A stretch of DNA of 64,000 nt from Porites lutea. Lineage: Eukaryota > Cnidaria > Anthozoa > Scleractinia > Poritidae. A program made the translations under genes and the position numbers. The stretch is from NCBI RefSeq assembly GCF_958299795.1, contig NC_133207.1:4064618-4128617 (forward strand), in the 5' to 3' direction. Under the pieces are notes generated by a model. That model was not told where the DNA came from. It did no database searches and worked only from the letters and a program-made list of their open reading frames with translations. Numbering within the stretch: position 1 is the stretch's first letter; each line of letters opens with the position of its first letter. This document shows, one piece after another, positions 11,094 to 23,040 of the stretch.

Positions 11094-12023
11094 CTAGTTA
11101 GTGACAATTGTTGATGTAGATTGCACATCATCATTATAGGATACTTGCCGTGCATCATCCAAAAAATCGTGATGGCAGAGAATATTCCTGTTATCCACAA
11201 ACATTTTTTCCCAGTAGAAAATGTAGATTCGATAAGCGAAGACAATCGCTGTAAATCTGCGAATTTCACCAATTAAGGACATAAAGTCCGATGAAATTTC
11301 ATTATGATTATCATCTATACCATAAATATCAAGCGCAAACTGAAAAGTGCCAATAACAAACTCTACAAAAAATGATAAAAACGATATAAAAATGTTCACT
11401 TTAAAGAACGCACAAAGTTTAAAGGACTTTCTTCGTGAGGCGTTAATCTGTGTGAAGCTTAAAAAACCGATCAAAAAGACATGGGCGGCGCCAGCAAAAA
11501 GGAAGGCCAAAATTAAGGCAATCTCCATTGGGGAGTCATTCTTCAGCGCAATAATGGCAAAATATCCTATATTGCACATGCCATACAACGACATCAAACT
11601 CCAAAAAGACGGCAGGCGCACAAGAGATCTCAAGATGGTGGAATAGCCCAGGAACGAAGGCACTTTGTTCAAGGCAAGTATCACCACGCCAGCGTTCAGC
11701 ATCTGTGATATTACCCAGAGGAGTTCCAGCTGCGCCGAGTGTGAGAACATCTCGATATCTGTAGTTTGGAAACTAGCATGTTTTGCAACGAAGATTGCTT
11801 CAAAGGCTCGGATGGAGTATAAGATCAGTCCAATCACCTGCCAGGTAAAAAACATCAGGTACATAATGCAGAGGAGTCTTTTCTTTGCGCTGGAGGAGAA
11901 TTTTGGAAAACGTTTCAACAACAATGCCATCAAACGACTTCGGATATCCAGGCTTGCGACTTGCATGACGTCATCATTGTTGTTGTTGGAAGCCTGAGAA
12001 GCGAACGTGGGTTGCAAATCCAT
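11094..12023 (-). CDS. Six-pass membrane protein family, member 3 (intact)
   Basis: The gene is a single open frame of 309 residues. It is the longest member, because of an asparagine-rich N-terminus (SNNNNDD) and an extra hydrophilic tail of about 20 residues after the shared C-terminal motif. Hydrophobic segments lie near residues 50-75, 100-122, 138-160, 168-190, 205-232 and 253-275. Conserved motifs are FTWQVIGLILYSIR, VPSFLGY, LPSFWSL, and FYWEKMFVDNRNIL. It is closest to members 1 and 4. The ATG follows immediately after a pyrimidine-rich tract ending CTACTTTAG, a strong 3' splice site, so a 5'UTR intron is likely. Its function is unknown. Confidence 0.75.
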   Translation of the reverse strand: MDLQPTFASQASNNNNDDVMQVASLDIRSRLMALLLKRFPKFSSSAKKRLLCIMYLMFFTWQVIGLILYSIRAFEAIFVAKHASFQTTDIEMFSHSAQLELLWVISQMLNAGVVILALNKVPSFLGYSTILRSLVRLPSFWSLMSLYGMCNIGYFAIIALKNDSPMEIALILAFLFAGAAHVFLIGFLSFTQINASRRKSFKLCAFFKVNIFISFLSFFVEFVIGTFQFALDIYGIDDNHNEISSDFMSLIGEIRRFTAIVFAYRIYIFYWEKMFVDNRNILCHHDFLDDARQVSYNDDVQSTSTIVTN

Positions 12024-12923
12024 CTAAAGTAGAGAATTAACAAAAATATTTTTTATCGGAACATTTTAAGTTGTAGATACAGTATTCGCGTTGACAAGAT
12101 TAAGATTCACGTTTAAGGCAAAGGCAAACGTCAGATTTAACTGCATTAGACAATTTCTTAAATTAGGAAATGAGAAGGTAAATAGGGTCCAAAATTATTC
12201 TTATGGATAAAATTGTCATTAAATTACTATTTTTTTGTGTAGATGGGGGAGGGTTCATAATTTATTTAGAGTAGGGCTATGCTGTTTTTCCAAGCAATTT
12301 TTGGAAGCCCCTCAACCGCTTTTTATCCATTGCGTTCAACCTCCTCCTCAGGCGCTTCGTTTTTCGCGTCGTAGAAGCGAGCGCGAAACGCGAGTGACTG
12401 GTGATGAACCGCAAGGGACCATGGGAAGGGTACAGACGGCAGGCGAAGCGCCGTCTCGCCCGTTGTCTCCTTCCCGCCTTCCTTTGCGCGCACATTTTCA
12501 TCGAGAAGTAGACGTCTGGGTACGAGGCAGCATTGCGTTTATGACCAGATTCCCCCTCATTTCACATCTCACAACCCTGGAAAAAATCCACGACCTCCCC
12601 CTCCTCGGCCTCTATGGAAAACATTCTCCTCGATGCATAATTGTTCACATCATACTCAGTCTCATTTAACACTGTAATTGTCAAATATTCTAAAGCTAAG
12701 AAGGTCCAAAAACAAAATCATATCCAGTCGTGGAAGATTAAGGCTGCAAACTGGTGCTACAGTCATATATTTTAAAATTACTATCATTCGAATAGAGTTA
12801 CTGCCAAACAAAGTACTCAAACCCTGAGAGCTGTGTCTGTCAATAAGCCATTATGAATAGTCGATCATATATTGACAGTAAAACATTATGATGCTATTGA
12901 CTTCATTATCAGATAGGAAAAGA

Positions 12924-13289
12924 TAGAGCGATTTTCGTATGACCTTGAAAAATGGTTTCGGTAAGTGTTTCTTATTTGTTTCATCAGCCAATGGATGAAT
13001 AGGTCAAAACATGGCCTCTTCGTTTTCCCGCCAAAGAAAACCCTAACGTGAAAAGGCATTGTTCGATTGGCCAGTCACGTCGCAGTATGACGTCAAAGCG
13101 AAGCATTGGTTGATTTCTAGAAAGTTCTGGGGCGTGAAGTTTTTTCACCCGAGCGTTCGCTCAACCAACCAAAAGCCGCGTGCGTTTGTATCTGTTCGAT
13201 AAACCAATCAAATCGCTCTATTTCCGTTCGTTTGTTGTTCCTGTTTTGTTAGCGCGTTTTCATTTCGAGGTCATACGAAAATCGCTCTA
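12924..13289. mobile_element. 366-bp MITE with terminal inverted repeats
   Basis: The left end TAGAGCGATTTTCGTATGAC pairs with the right end GTCATACGAAAATCGCTCTA. The interior carries no coding frame but repeats a piece of the terminus (AATCGCTCTA near 13211). The family is uncertain. Confidence 0.75.
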
Positions 13290-13424
13290 ATTAAAGCAAA
13301 CATGAGGAAAGGTGTAAGAGTTAAGAAACTAGATGGCTGGATAGCGTAAAATTAAGAGACAATGACATAATAAATGGTGCAATTTGCTATCAAAAATTTA
13401 AAGTAAAATCCTATTATATTTAAC

Positions 13425-13680
13425 TAATGCCCCATTCACACCAACTAACCATGCTCAATCAAACAAAATTTTAAACAGTGAAAAACAGACACGGAACACT
13501 GGAAACACAGGTTTTCATATAGGATCCCAACGAAATTCAACATGTTTTGTAATTTACAACAAATATGCAATCAACTCAAGTCAGTAAGCAGCTTTTAAGA
13601 AGGAAGCACTTGTAAACAGTGTTTAACTAAACGACTTTTAAACATGTTTTTAAAAGCTTTGGTGTGAACGGGGAGTATTA
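13425..13680. mobile_element. 256-bp MITE with terminal inverted repeats
   Basis: The left end TAATGCCCCATTCACACCAA is an imperfect inverted match to the right end TTGGTGTGAACGGGGAGTA. Next to the arms are further complementary patches around TTTTAAACA. There is no coding content. Confidence 0.65.
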
Positions 13681-15196
13681 AAGTTAGCTCCAGTGATTTT
13701 AGGTACTTCAACATACCACCCAGGCAGAGAGGCTGCTATTCTCTTCCACACAAGAACTAGACAAGTATGCTGCACTTTTGAGGATGTTTGATGGCTGGGT
13801 TGCAAACTTTACCGCTTGTTGTTATTTAACACTGCAGTGACGTCATCAGCAATTTATGCCCGGGAGTTTTCCCTTATCACTGTTTTTGTCAGTACCTCCC
13901 ATAATGCTCAATGCTTCATTGACTTCCTTCAATGCGATGCTTAAGCAACCATCTAGAACTTCTTATTCATCCAGTTAATATTAAAAAGACTATACAAAAA
14001 TACGTTCATTTTACAGTCGATTTTGAACTAAGAATGAGTAGCTGACGCTCTAATTCACCAATTAAAAGTTAATAACAATTAATAATTTGCGTTTCGAAAG
14101 CTGGCGATATGTTTAGCCAAATGGTGCAAAATTCAAGAATTCGCATAACCATATTCAACAAATGATATTTTAACTCAAAGGATAATTAAATTTCAACAAT
14201 TAATATTTGCATACAACAATATGCATTGCATGCAACTTTAACCATGGTTATTTTTATTTAACAACTAGATATGTTTAGCTGACTCTCAAATGAGAATTCT
14301 TACGATTCATCGATGAGACCCGCCGCAAACTATCGCAAAATTAGTTTTATATCCACAACAGTCTTGTAAGCATTGGTTTACGGGACGTTTTCCCTCATAA
14401 TTTCCAGTGTTTTGCAAACCCCGGTGTTCATGCTTCATTAATTTGTAATTGCTTTCTTCAACACCAGAAACTGAAAGTGAGCAAATAATAATTGTAATTA
14501 CTTCCGCCTCGAAAGCAGTGCATGGTCTTTTTAATGAACTGAATTTTAATATATACAGTAAATAGAGCTTTGTTATCGCGATTTTCGTTAACAGTTCAAT
14601 TAATTTCTTTAAGGTTCTAAGTTTGTTAAATAAACATCGTTTTTAGTTGGTTACTAGAGTTGGCTTCGTTGGTGGAGCCCAACCGAAATCTTACGTAATC
14701 GTGCCTGGAGCTTAGCCAAGCATATGCAAATTACTGACAAATCGAAACCCTTTAAAGTTACTACACCGACACCGACGTTCAATTTGGTTTATACGTACAA
14801 TACGTTTTAAAACGCTTTAATTTCTATTCATTTCCAATTAGTTTTTACAAAAGGTATTCTTCCGATTTTGTTCTAGCTAACATGTACCAACATTTCCGGA
14901 GCCGTAGAGGAACTGACTTCCGTTTCTTACCAACTAAATATGTATCGTTTAATAAATTAAAATGGTACAGCCATAAGCTGCATTTATTCAAAATAATTTG
15001 ATTAAAGGCCTCGTTTTAAATACCTAAATGACAAATTTCCCTGCCCTTTCATGTACTTTAGTTCTTGAATTCCTTCCCTTTTATATAACTGGAGCATGAA
15101 AAAGGTTCCCCTTTCCAGCCTCCCCGTTTAGGCCGCAAACCTTTGACTAATGACTATAATCTGAGAAAAAACTTTTTAATCGTAATCATGCAAGTA

Positions 15197-15360
15197 CAGT
15201 CGAACCTCGATTATCCGGAAGGAAGGACTCTGGAAGGATATATATGTTTTTTATCGGATCACATCTTATTAGTATTCATGAAAAAAACGGAACCAGGGAA
15301 ACAAGTCCGAATAATCGAAAAGTCCAGATAATTGACGTCCGGATAATCGAGGTCCTACTG
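15197..15360. mobile_element. Tigger/pogo-like MITE
   Basis: The element begins CAGTCGAACCTCGATTATCC and ends with the near-inverse GGATAATCGAGGTCCTACTG. TA flanks both ends (15195-15196 and 15361-15362). This end sequence is characteristic of Tigger/pogo elements. At 164 bp it is non-autonomous. It lies just before the first recognised exon of the cysteine-rich gene. Confidence 0.85.
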
Positions 15361-15469
15361 TAACATTACTACTTACCACACAGACTGAGAAGGGGACCGG
15401 CTTTTTGCCTCCGTTTCCTATGTTTTTCCATTTCTAACAACGCGTTGTTATCCTTTCTTTAAACTGCAG

Positions 15470-15987
15470 TGCAAAATTCGACAACTTGACCAGTTGCGTT
15501 TTGAAGACAGTGAAAAACTGTGCAGGGCAAACGCTGTCTCCAAGTCAGTTCAACGACATCGTTAACCAGACTGTTCCTCAAAATGAAATTTGCGAGAAAG
15601 GTGGACTATCCGCACCTTCTTTGGGTTCTCTGTGTAAGAGTACGTTTAACAGCAAGGCAAATGACTGCCTGAAAAACTACCATCAAAAATTTGCGTCGGA
15701 TAAATCGGATCCTGCTCTTTGCCAGTAAGTCCCAGTTAGAGAGACTGTAATTAGAAAATTAGCAAGAAATACCCCGCAGTTTGCGGGGATGAAAATGAAC
15801 CAAAGAAAAACTAGTTTATTTGTCACGTCAAAAAAAAAATACTTACCTATCTAGTATGGGTAGAAGTACTCATACATTTTGGGGTTTAAAATTTTACTCG
15901 CTCTGAAAAGCCGAATAACTGATCTAGGAGAATGGAATGACCTCCTACTACTTTTCCACAAGGGTGCCATTTTTGGTTAATTATCTA

Positions 15988-16055
<68 letters not shown>

Positions 16056-19000
16056 TGCTCTCCAGTTCTGTGGTGTTTATCTGGGTCCTCTTAACTGTCT
16101 CAGCAGCTTTCCGCAGCTTAGAGACTCAACAGTGGCTGACAACTGCGCACTTTGAATGTCGGGCAGAACTAACCAGTCCCATTATTCTTCGCGATAGTTC
16201 CAAGGGCACCAATCAAAATGGGTATTACTGCCACTTTCGTCGCTCTTTATCAGGCGTACTTGATCTGTTACATGATGATGATGATGATGATGATGATTAT
16301 CATTATAATTTTGTCTTTAAACAGAGAATTTTTTAGGGCAAAAGATTGTGTGAGAAAAGCGTTTCGGGCAGACTGCCCACGTAGCCAAAGTATAAATTTC
16401 AATGAAAGAAATGAGTTACTTTTCAAGTTAAGCCAATGGAATCCTTTGTGCCATAACCACCGGGACCCTGGGACCGTTGGACAGTCCCCCTGTTACAGAG
16501 AAAAAGAAAACTCTGAAAAGTTCAGGGACATCAACAACACCCTTATTCAAACGGCGAAGGCTCTTTCCAACCTTGGTAATTACACTTTTATGGAATATTT
16601 TTGTGACGTCATGAAATGCAGAACGGCTTTCTACAGGGGGCTTCACAGAACGTCATGGGATTGCAGGTAATAGGCAGGTCTTTCAAAGACAATAAAGAAT
16701 CTAAAATGATTTGTTAGGTGATGCCCCCGCTTCTAGGCTCAAACTCTTACCCTATTACATGCTATTTGACAAAAAAAAAGCAAGGTCGTGAAACAAGTGA
16801 GCACAAATCGGAAACGGGCTTGGAGAAAGTCTAAGTGTAGTCCGGAATAGGACTCAGTGTTGTTAACCCTTTAAACCCTAACATCAAAATTTGAATTCTC
16901 ATTTGCTGCACCTATTCATTTCCTACAGAAGTAGAGGGAAGAAGTTGATAAAATATCAAGCAAATTCATCTTGTGTGATCATGTCGCTTATTCTCATAAC
17001 CATTCTGTTTGACAAAGCATTGATACTACAAGGAGAAATTTGATGCTGATCACTCTTAGGGCTTTAAGGGTTAACAGTGAATGACCATTTCGACAACATC
17101 GTCAGTTGATTGTATTACACTCTGGTTATTTACCTGATTGGTCAACTCAGTCGTGATGTTGAACGGCATAATGAAGAGGTAGACTACACTCACCGAACGA
17201 TCTTAAATTATACATTAAAAACCCGCGTATAAGAACTTAGATTTTAAGAACCTGTTAGGCTAAAATTGTCCATTTAGATCACTTCCACATAAGAACCTGT
17301 TTTAGCCTACAATTAAAAAACAGGTTCTTATTTTGAGAAATTCAGTCAAACACTAAATACACAAATTTAATAGAACAAGCTCTGTTGTTGTTCTGTTTAA
17401 ACTTGCACAGCTTTGTAAAAACTTCATAAACGGCTTTAACATGCTCAGATTAAAGCGATTTGTATAACATATTATGCATGCAATACCAAAAATAGGCCCA
17501 AAATAGACCACACCCACCATTGACAAACGCCTTATTTATTTTTAAAAATAAGAACCTGTTTAAGAACCTGAGTAGCCTTATTTTCCAGTTAGTACCATTT
17601 TTATAACAACCTTCTTAGTCTAGCTTGGAAAAACTTAGGTTCTTATACACGGGCTTTTTCTGTATATGACTCCTACGTTCACTGAAACAAATTGACAATG
17701 ATGCCTTTCATACTGATAGAAACCTTAGTGGATTATTCTATATCAATAGACATCTAAATAAATATATAAATATACAAATTTCGTGTCCCCTTCTCAAGTG
17801 GTATCACTAGTCCTGCTTGCAAAATTTTCCTTGCCTTTATATGTCTGTAAGTATAACTTAGTATCTTTTGCACTGCAGACGAGATTTTGATAAATTGATC
17901 GGCTGCGTCACAAATACAGTGTCTATTTGTGCCCGGGACGAGATGTCACCTGAGCAGATCAACAACTTCGTTAACCAGAATTTCCAGGAAAGTGCAATCT
18001 GCGAAGGCGGTGGAATATTAGTACCTTCACTGGGATCGCAATGCAGTTCCTCTTTTAATAAGATTTGCTCTGGTTTCTTGACAAGCTACCGCGAAATGTT
18101 TGTATCGAGACCTGTTGATGATTCTCTTTGCTGGTGAGTTGACACAGTAGAAGTCTCTTTACAGATTGCGATTGCTAAAACAGAGCTCTTTACCTCTTTG
18201 ACGCACAAGGGGATGTGGGGCGTGGAAGCAAACTCCCCATCCAAAGGTCAAAAGTTTCATCTCGGTCTTTTCCGATGTTGAGCCAGGACCTCTGTTTTAA
18301 CCGTTTGAAAAACGTTTAAAAGTATCAGCACCAAAAGGTGGGCTCCGAATGCTCCCTCAGTCCTAACCCTGTCCTAACCCTGGCCTGTCGCGGTGTGAGT
18401 ATGGATTTGCTCTGTGTACGAGGATGAAATAGTTTTAGTTAGTATCACTCAAGTGTTTGGTTAATCACCAGCTTTGAAAATGAAAATAGAGGCAAAGCAA
18501 ATAAGTTTTTCAATCAAGAAACCCTTGGTCACTTCCCACAAAAATGGTTTCTGAGTATTTTAGATAAGCTAGGGGTAGACTTCAGAATGTGCCTCAACAT
18601 TTTACAATGGTAATAGGACTGAGTGGAGCGTAATCTGATACGAGTGATTAACGACCACGTACCAGGAGTCCGATTTGCTTGATCACCGAGAATGATTACT
18701 AACCGAATTAGACGACACGAAGTCCTGTTATCATCAACAATTAGTTAATACGTCAGCGTGAGTATGTCGAGATATTGAGCACGCGGGAAGTTTGGAGAGC
18801 TCGAGAGAGGCGTAAGAGTTGCTCGAGGCGCAGCCGAGAGTAACTCTAGCTTCTTGAGTGCTCTCCGAACTTCCCAAGGGCTCGATATCTCGACATAAGC
18901 AGGGCTTAAGCATGAAGTAATTGTTTTATAACATAAAAAGCGATAAATGCAGCAGTTAACTTAAATGTTTGTTATTGTAGCGCACGCTCAAAGCATTACA

Positions 19001-19928
19001 CCCGTCAATGTCTAGGTGACTATATGTTTTTAACCTCGCAAATATGTTTTCGTCTTGAAACTGAGAGAAAATTACTCAAGTCGCTGAAGACAACATTCAA
19101 AAAGATTGTAAAATTCATATTGAGGTGCCGGAAAACTATTTATTCCCCGAGAAATTCTCTTTGAAAGAAATAACTTTGCACAAGAACTCGAGGTATAGTT
19201 TATTAATGTCATAAGCGTGCTCAATGGGAATATAAAGCACGCTCGCGCTATTGAATTTGATTTGGCGAATATTTTAGCTATGTTATAATAACCGTTACAA
19301 TTTAAGAGGAAACACAAATGTATTCTTTTTTTGTGAAAGAGATTTAATACCAATTGACTAAAATTAGAGTAAATATCACTGGAAGAGACACTCAGACTGT
19401 CTAATGTTACAAATTCGTCCATTTTGAAAAACTCCCCAGTTTGGTAGAGTAAGTGGTTGTAGTCCGATTACAACCCTACACAATGGTTAGTGAAAAATAA
19501 AGCAGGTTTTGCACCAATGACATTAGAGGACATTTTACTGGTTATGATACGCATTAAAATAGCACTATTTTTTTGACAGGAAATTTTTTGCGGCAAAACA
19601 GTGTAGGAGGAGAAGCGTGATAGATGAATGCCAGCTAGTAGAAGATTTATCTTCCAAACAGTGGGAAGAGCTGAATTTAAGTTTCCATGAGTGGAATCCT
19701 TTTTGTCAAAGCAAACAAGACCCTCCATCAGGCGTATATGAAAAGTACCCTACGTCAAGTGTATATGATCAGTGCCACGGAGTAAAAGACCTCAACAATA
19801 GCTTCTTTCACCTGTCTCCCCGTCCCACATCAAATATTCATTCCAACGACGCTGCCTCTTCTAAAGTGGAAATTTCTGTTGTGCAGGCTCTGTTGTTTTG
19901 TCTAACGTTGCTTCTTTTTGGAATCTAG
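15470..19928 (+). CDS. Cysteine-rich surface protein with A-B-A-B modules and GPI-type tail (5' end not found)
   Basis: Four plus-strand exons are seen: 15470-15724, 16325-16666, 17879-18133, 19580-19928. Each has AG before and, except the last, GT after. All three joins have the same phase (two bases plus one). Exons 1 and 3 (both 255 nt) encode module A with six matching cysteines, an FDxL start, (N/D)xVNQ, and the shared PSLGSxC. Exons 2 and 4 start with module B: FF.AKxC, a further Cys, then WNP(L/F)C. Exon 4 replaces the second half of B with a Ser-rich stretch and a C-terminal hydrophobic run (VVQALLFCLTLLLFGI) that ends the protein, typical of a GPI-anchor signal. About 400 residues are covered. 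A secreted, membrane-tethered protein is inferred. The signal peptide exon is not located, and the family is not one I recognise. Confidence 0.6.
15986..16052. repeat. (ATT)n microsatellite
   Basis: About 22 tandem ATT units lie in the first intron of the cysteine-rich gene. The translated frames through it (poly-Ile) are not coding. Confidence 0.95.
16274..16298. repeat. (GAT)n microsatellite
   Basis: Eight tandem GAT units lie just upstream of the second exon's acceptor. They are intronic. Confidence 0.9.
17221..17654. mobile_element. 434-bp MITE with internal AAGAACCTGTT repeats
   Basis: The left end ACCCGCGTATAAGAACTTAG pairs imperfectly with the right end TAGGTTCTTATACACGGGC. The interior repeats AAGAACCTGTT in both orientations several times. 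It sits in the second intron of the cysteine-rich gene. Confidence 0.7.
18609..18732. mobile_element. Hairpin MITE, relative of the 2652-2788 element
   Basis: It shares the outer GGACTGAGTGGAG phrase, a central GGAGTCCGATTTG and the right-hand GACGACACGAAGT phrase with the 2652-2788 copy. The ends GGTAATAGGAC and GTCCTGTTATC pair. It is diverged, so an older insertion, and lies in the third intron of the cysteine-rich gene. Confidence 0.65.
18763..18897. mobile_element. 135-bp hairpin element
   Basis: The arms TATGTCGAGATAT and ATATCTCGACATA pair at the outer ends. They continue through GGGAAGTT with AACTTCCC and GGAGAGC with GCTCTCC. Confidence 0.75.
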
Positions 19929-20336
19929 ACCCTTGTCAAAGCAGTGATCTGAGTTGAACCTAGCCTGCGAGTAGGTTTACTTGTGCAGAATTCGGGGAAA
20001 ATTTTGACCGCGGAGCCGCCATCGCTCTTGGAAATCAGGCTCCGCCGCCAAAATTCTCCCCGAACTCGCAAGTTAAAGCACTTTTATGCATTAAGTGTAA
20101 CGTGGTTTGTTGCTAACATTAACCCGCCTCAATAACTCTCGCGGTAAGGAAAACGACATGCCTCATGTAATTCCCGATTCCCTATTCCTGGAAATTTTTG
20201 CTTGTGGAATCGAGAACCCTGGGCTTTGCAATCCGGAATTCAGCTCAAGGAATTTGGGAACCAGTACGTGGAATGCGAAATCCACAACGTGGAATTCAGA
20301 ATCCAAGACTGTCTTGGATTATCTTTAGTAGGGTTT

Positions 20337-20790
20337 GAATGAATAATGAATAACTTTATTTACCGAGGGTGACACATAAAAGTTAAAAACTGTTAAACTT
20401 GTGGCCCTCCCCTAAAATATATAAAACTAATGTACAAATATTAAAAAGGGTAGAAGCAGTATAAAAAGGTAAAAGCGGGTAAAAAAAAGTAAATGTAATA
20501 TTAAAAAGGGGTCAGACGATATAAAAAATTATGAAACGAGAAAGCTATCTAAGCCAGCATAACCTTCCTTTATAAAATTACAATAGTTCTGTTTGAATGC
20601 GTTAATACTGGCCATGGTGCTAGATCTTCTGTTAATAGGTAGAGAGTTCCAACGTTTTGCAGCAGTAATAACAAAGGTTTTTTCCACCTTCTGTGTCACG
20701 GTTAAACCTAAAACAGTGTATAGTAGGATTAAAGACTTGATCCGAGAGAAAAGTGATTAAAAGTCGCTCAGATGAACTTTCTTTTATAGT
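20337..20790 (-). mobile_element. LINE 3' end fragment (CR1/L2-like)
   Basis: On the minus strand a broken frame reads KTFVITAAKRWNSLPINRR, followed by about 30 residues and a stop. The WNSLP motif and its spacing are typical of the last part of CR1/L2-type ORF2. The following untranslated part ends in AATAAAG and an ATTC-type short repeat at the plus-strand left end (20337-20355), which matches the 3' tails of such elements. A frame shift separates the upstream NRDTEG segment. Only the last few hundred bases are present. Confidence 0.7.
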
Positions 20791-21109
20791 TGTTTCAATC
20801 TGAAGGGTGGAATAGGAATGTAGTGTTACCGAGGTTTGAGATTAGGGCAAGGGTTTCGATCTCGGAACGAAGCATTCCCGTCCAGCACGCCACTTATGGA
20901 GCCTCTTCAATCACGTGGCCAGCAGTTATGCAAATTCATTGGAACCAAAGAAAGTTTTAACATAAGAACTGAAGAATTAATTACTATTAAATCATATTTG
21001 ATGTAGTTAACGACTAGGAGCTATAGTCTCGGGTGTTTTTGGCATTCTTTGGTAGCGGGTTGGTCGTCTGTATCGTTGTGCGTGACTATGTTTGCGTTTG
21101 TAGCGTTTA

Positions 21110-21760
21110 CCATTGTTCGTGAGCATGGGGGAAGATTCCTGTCCAGCGGTATGTCGCTTTGGCGCATGCGGAGGCCATGTGCCTACGTTGGGTTTGCGTT
21201 GTACTCGAAGTTTTGTTAGCGTGGCGTGGCGTGGCGTGGCGTGGCGTGGCGTTCCAGTAGCGTAGCGTTTCTCTTAGTTCCCCTCCCTCCCTCCCCTTTC
21301 TTTCTTATTCATTTAGTTATTTATTCTTTCAGGGGTTGGTTCATTTTACTTCCACTGGGCTTCTGGCCTCAGTGTGACGGGTGCTCTAGTGGGGGGCTGG
21401 GCGCGGGGGGGCTCGTGGCTCGGTTGCGGGTTGGTAGGCCTGTGGGTGTTCTTCCGCCTTGGGGTGTATTGCGGTTGCAGCCCCCTGGCCCATAGGCACC
21501 CAACCTCCACTTGCGACGCAGGCGTTAAATTCCCACAGGATTGGCTCAAAACAACAACATGACCACCAATGTTGTAGCCAGGCTCCAAGCTCCGAGATAG
21601 TCGGGACCGCGAGATTGAGAAAGCGCGACCACGAAAATCAAACGGGAGGAAGCCCCCTTTTCCCAGATCACGTGGTCATATTTTCGCGTGTCTTTCACTT
21701 GCGCGTCATCGCCGCGACAATCTGAGAGCATGGAACAGGCTACCAATTCGGCAGACGTTT
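21110..21760. other. GC-rich island with a GCGTG tandem repeat
   Basis: This block is far richer in G and C than its flanks. It contains about seven GCGTG units (21219-21252), a G-rich tract (21380-21430) and short overlapping open frames on both strands that look like composition artefacts. It could be a dispersed repeat or a CpG island. No gene is supported. Confidence 0.45.
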
Positions 21761-22154
21761 CTTAAAGTGAACACGCTCTATATTTACAACTAGGGAGTTT
21801 AAGCAAGGACGCTTTTGAGCGACGAACGTCAACCGGAGGTTAGTCCTCTTCCCTTCCCATATGACTTGATGCTACCAAATTTGTATTGCTAAGTTTTTTT
21901 ACTCTGATAGAGACGATCTGGTAGAAATTTTTTGAAAATCACGGCCCAAGATTGCAAAAGGTGCACTTCCGGTTGACAGACGTTGCTTAAAAATGTCTTG
22001 CTTTAACTCCTTACTATCTACAAAAATTGATTGGAGCACTTTTGTCAGTGAGAAGACGTAACTTAATGACATGCTGTAACTTTCGTTTTCTTTCCTGAAG
22101 TGTACTCTCTTCAGTCTATTGCTGAACATTTTAAGCTGGATGAGCTCGAATAAA

Positions 22155-23040
22155 TTATGAATCACCGTCATGGGAATTTTCAGTACACTGTTCCAGAAAG
22201 TCGTAATGACAAAGCATATTCCTATTGTCAGCAAACAGCTTTTGCCAATAAAAAGTATAGATTCAATAGGAAAATAAAATAGCCGCAAATCTGCGGATTG
22301 CCCCAATTAAGGACAAGAATTCGGACGGAATTCCAAGGTCCTCGTCAACACCATAAATGTGAAGGGCAAGCTGGACAGAACTTATTACAAACTTCCCAAA
22401 ATAAGATAAAAACAAAACGAACATGTTAAGCTTAAAAAAGGCATACACTTTAAAGCACTCCTTTTTCCGAGTGGTTGATCGGAGTGTAGGTCAATAAACC
22501 GATTAATATGACCTGAGTGCCTTGTGCCGACAAAAAAGCCAAAATTAAGGCTATTTCCATTGCTGTACCATTGAGCCCGATAATCAGTAAGTATCTCACT
22601 ATACACATTCCATAAAGCACTATCAAACTCCAAAAGGATGACAAACCAACAAGCCGTTTAAAGATGGAATAATAGCCGAGGAAAGATGGCACTTTTGACA
22701 AAGCAAGTATTACCAGCCAAGCATCAAATATCTGCGAAATCACCCAGATTAGTTGCAGCTGCTCAGAGTGCCCAAACATATCGATATCGGTTGACTGAAA
22801 GCTAGTATGCTTCGCCACGAGAGTTGTTTCGAAAGCCCGCATTTCGTATAGAACCAATCCAATCATTTGCCACGCGAAGAACAGAGCGTACGTGATGTAT
22901 ATGAGAGGCCTAGTTGTGTTCAATAAGAGTTCTTGAAAACGTTTCAGCATAAGCGACGAACGCCGTTACACACGGAGGCTTGTTACGTCTAAGGCATCGA
23001 TGCTGACGTAAGGTAACAGAGGTTCAAGCTGATTTTGCAT
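22155..23040 (-). pseudogene. Six-pass membrane protein family, member 4 (three lesions)
   Basis: The start codon at 23040 follows a TTTTTATAG acceptor as in members 1 and 3. After 24 codons (MQNQLEPLLPY...) there is an in-frame TAA at 22968-22966. The family sequence then runs from LKRFQELL through AWQMIGLVLYEMR, VPSFLGY, LSSFWSL and the fourth segment, to a frame shift near 22465 (about two bases lost in the NH(F)RKK stretch). It continues through AFFKLNMF and IRRFAAILFSY to a TGA at 22263-22261, where member 3 has Arg (CGA). It resumes with FYWQKLFADNRN and ends at a TAA at 22155. Similarity to member 3 is high throughout, so inactivation is fairly recent. Confidence 0.8.

Larger units (their letters stand above)
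12024..15469. other. Intergenic stretch with several MITEs
   Basis: No coding exon could be supported in 3.4 kb. The part 12340-12540 is GC-rich and looks like a dispersed repeat, judged by its composition, which is unlike its surroundings. Three terminal-inverted-repeat elements are listed separately. The missing 5' exons of the 15470-19928 gene (a signal peptide is expected) should lie here or further upstream. Confidence 0.45.

Noticed and set aside
12235-12669. 144-residue plus-strand open frame
   Set aside because: It runs through GC-rich repeat-like sequence with Arg/Pro-biased composition and no domain.
15937-16336. Open frames through the ATT and GAT microsatellites
   Set aside because: They encode only poly-Ile or poly-Asp/Met runs of intronic repeats.
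21226-21746. Several overlapping open frames in the GC-rich island
   Set aside because: Long frames on both strands are expected from low stop density at high GC. No domain or conservation sign was seen.
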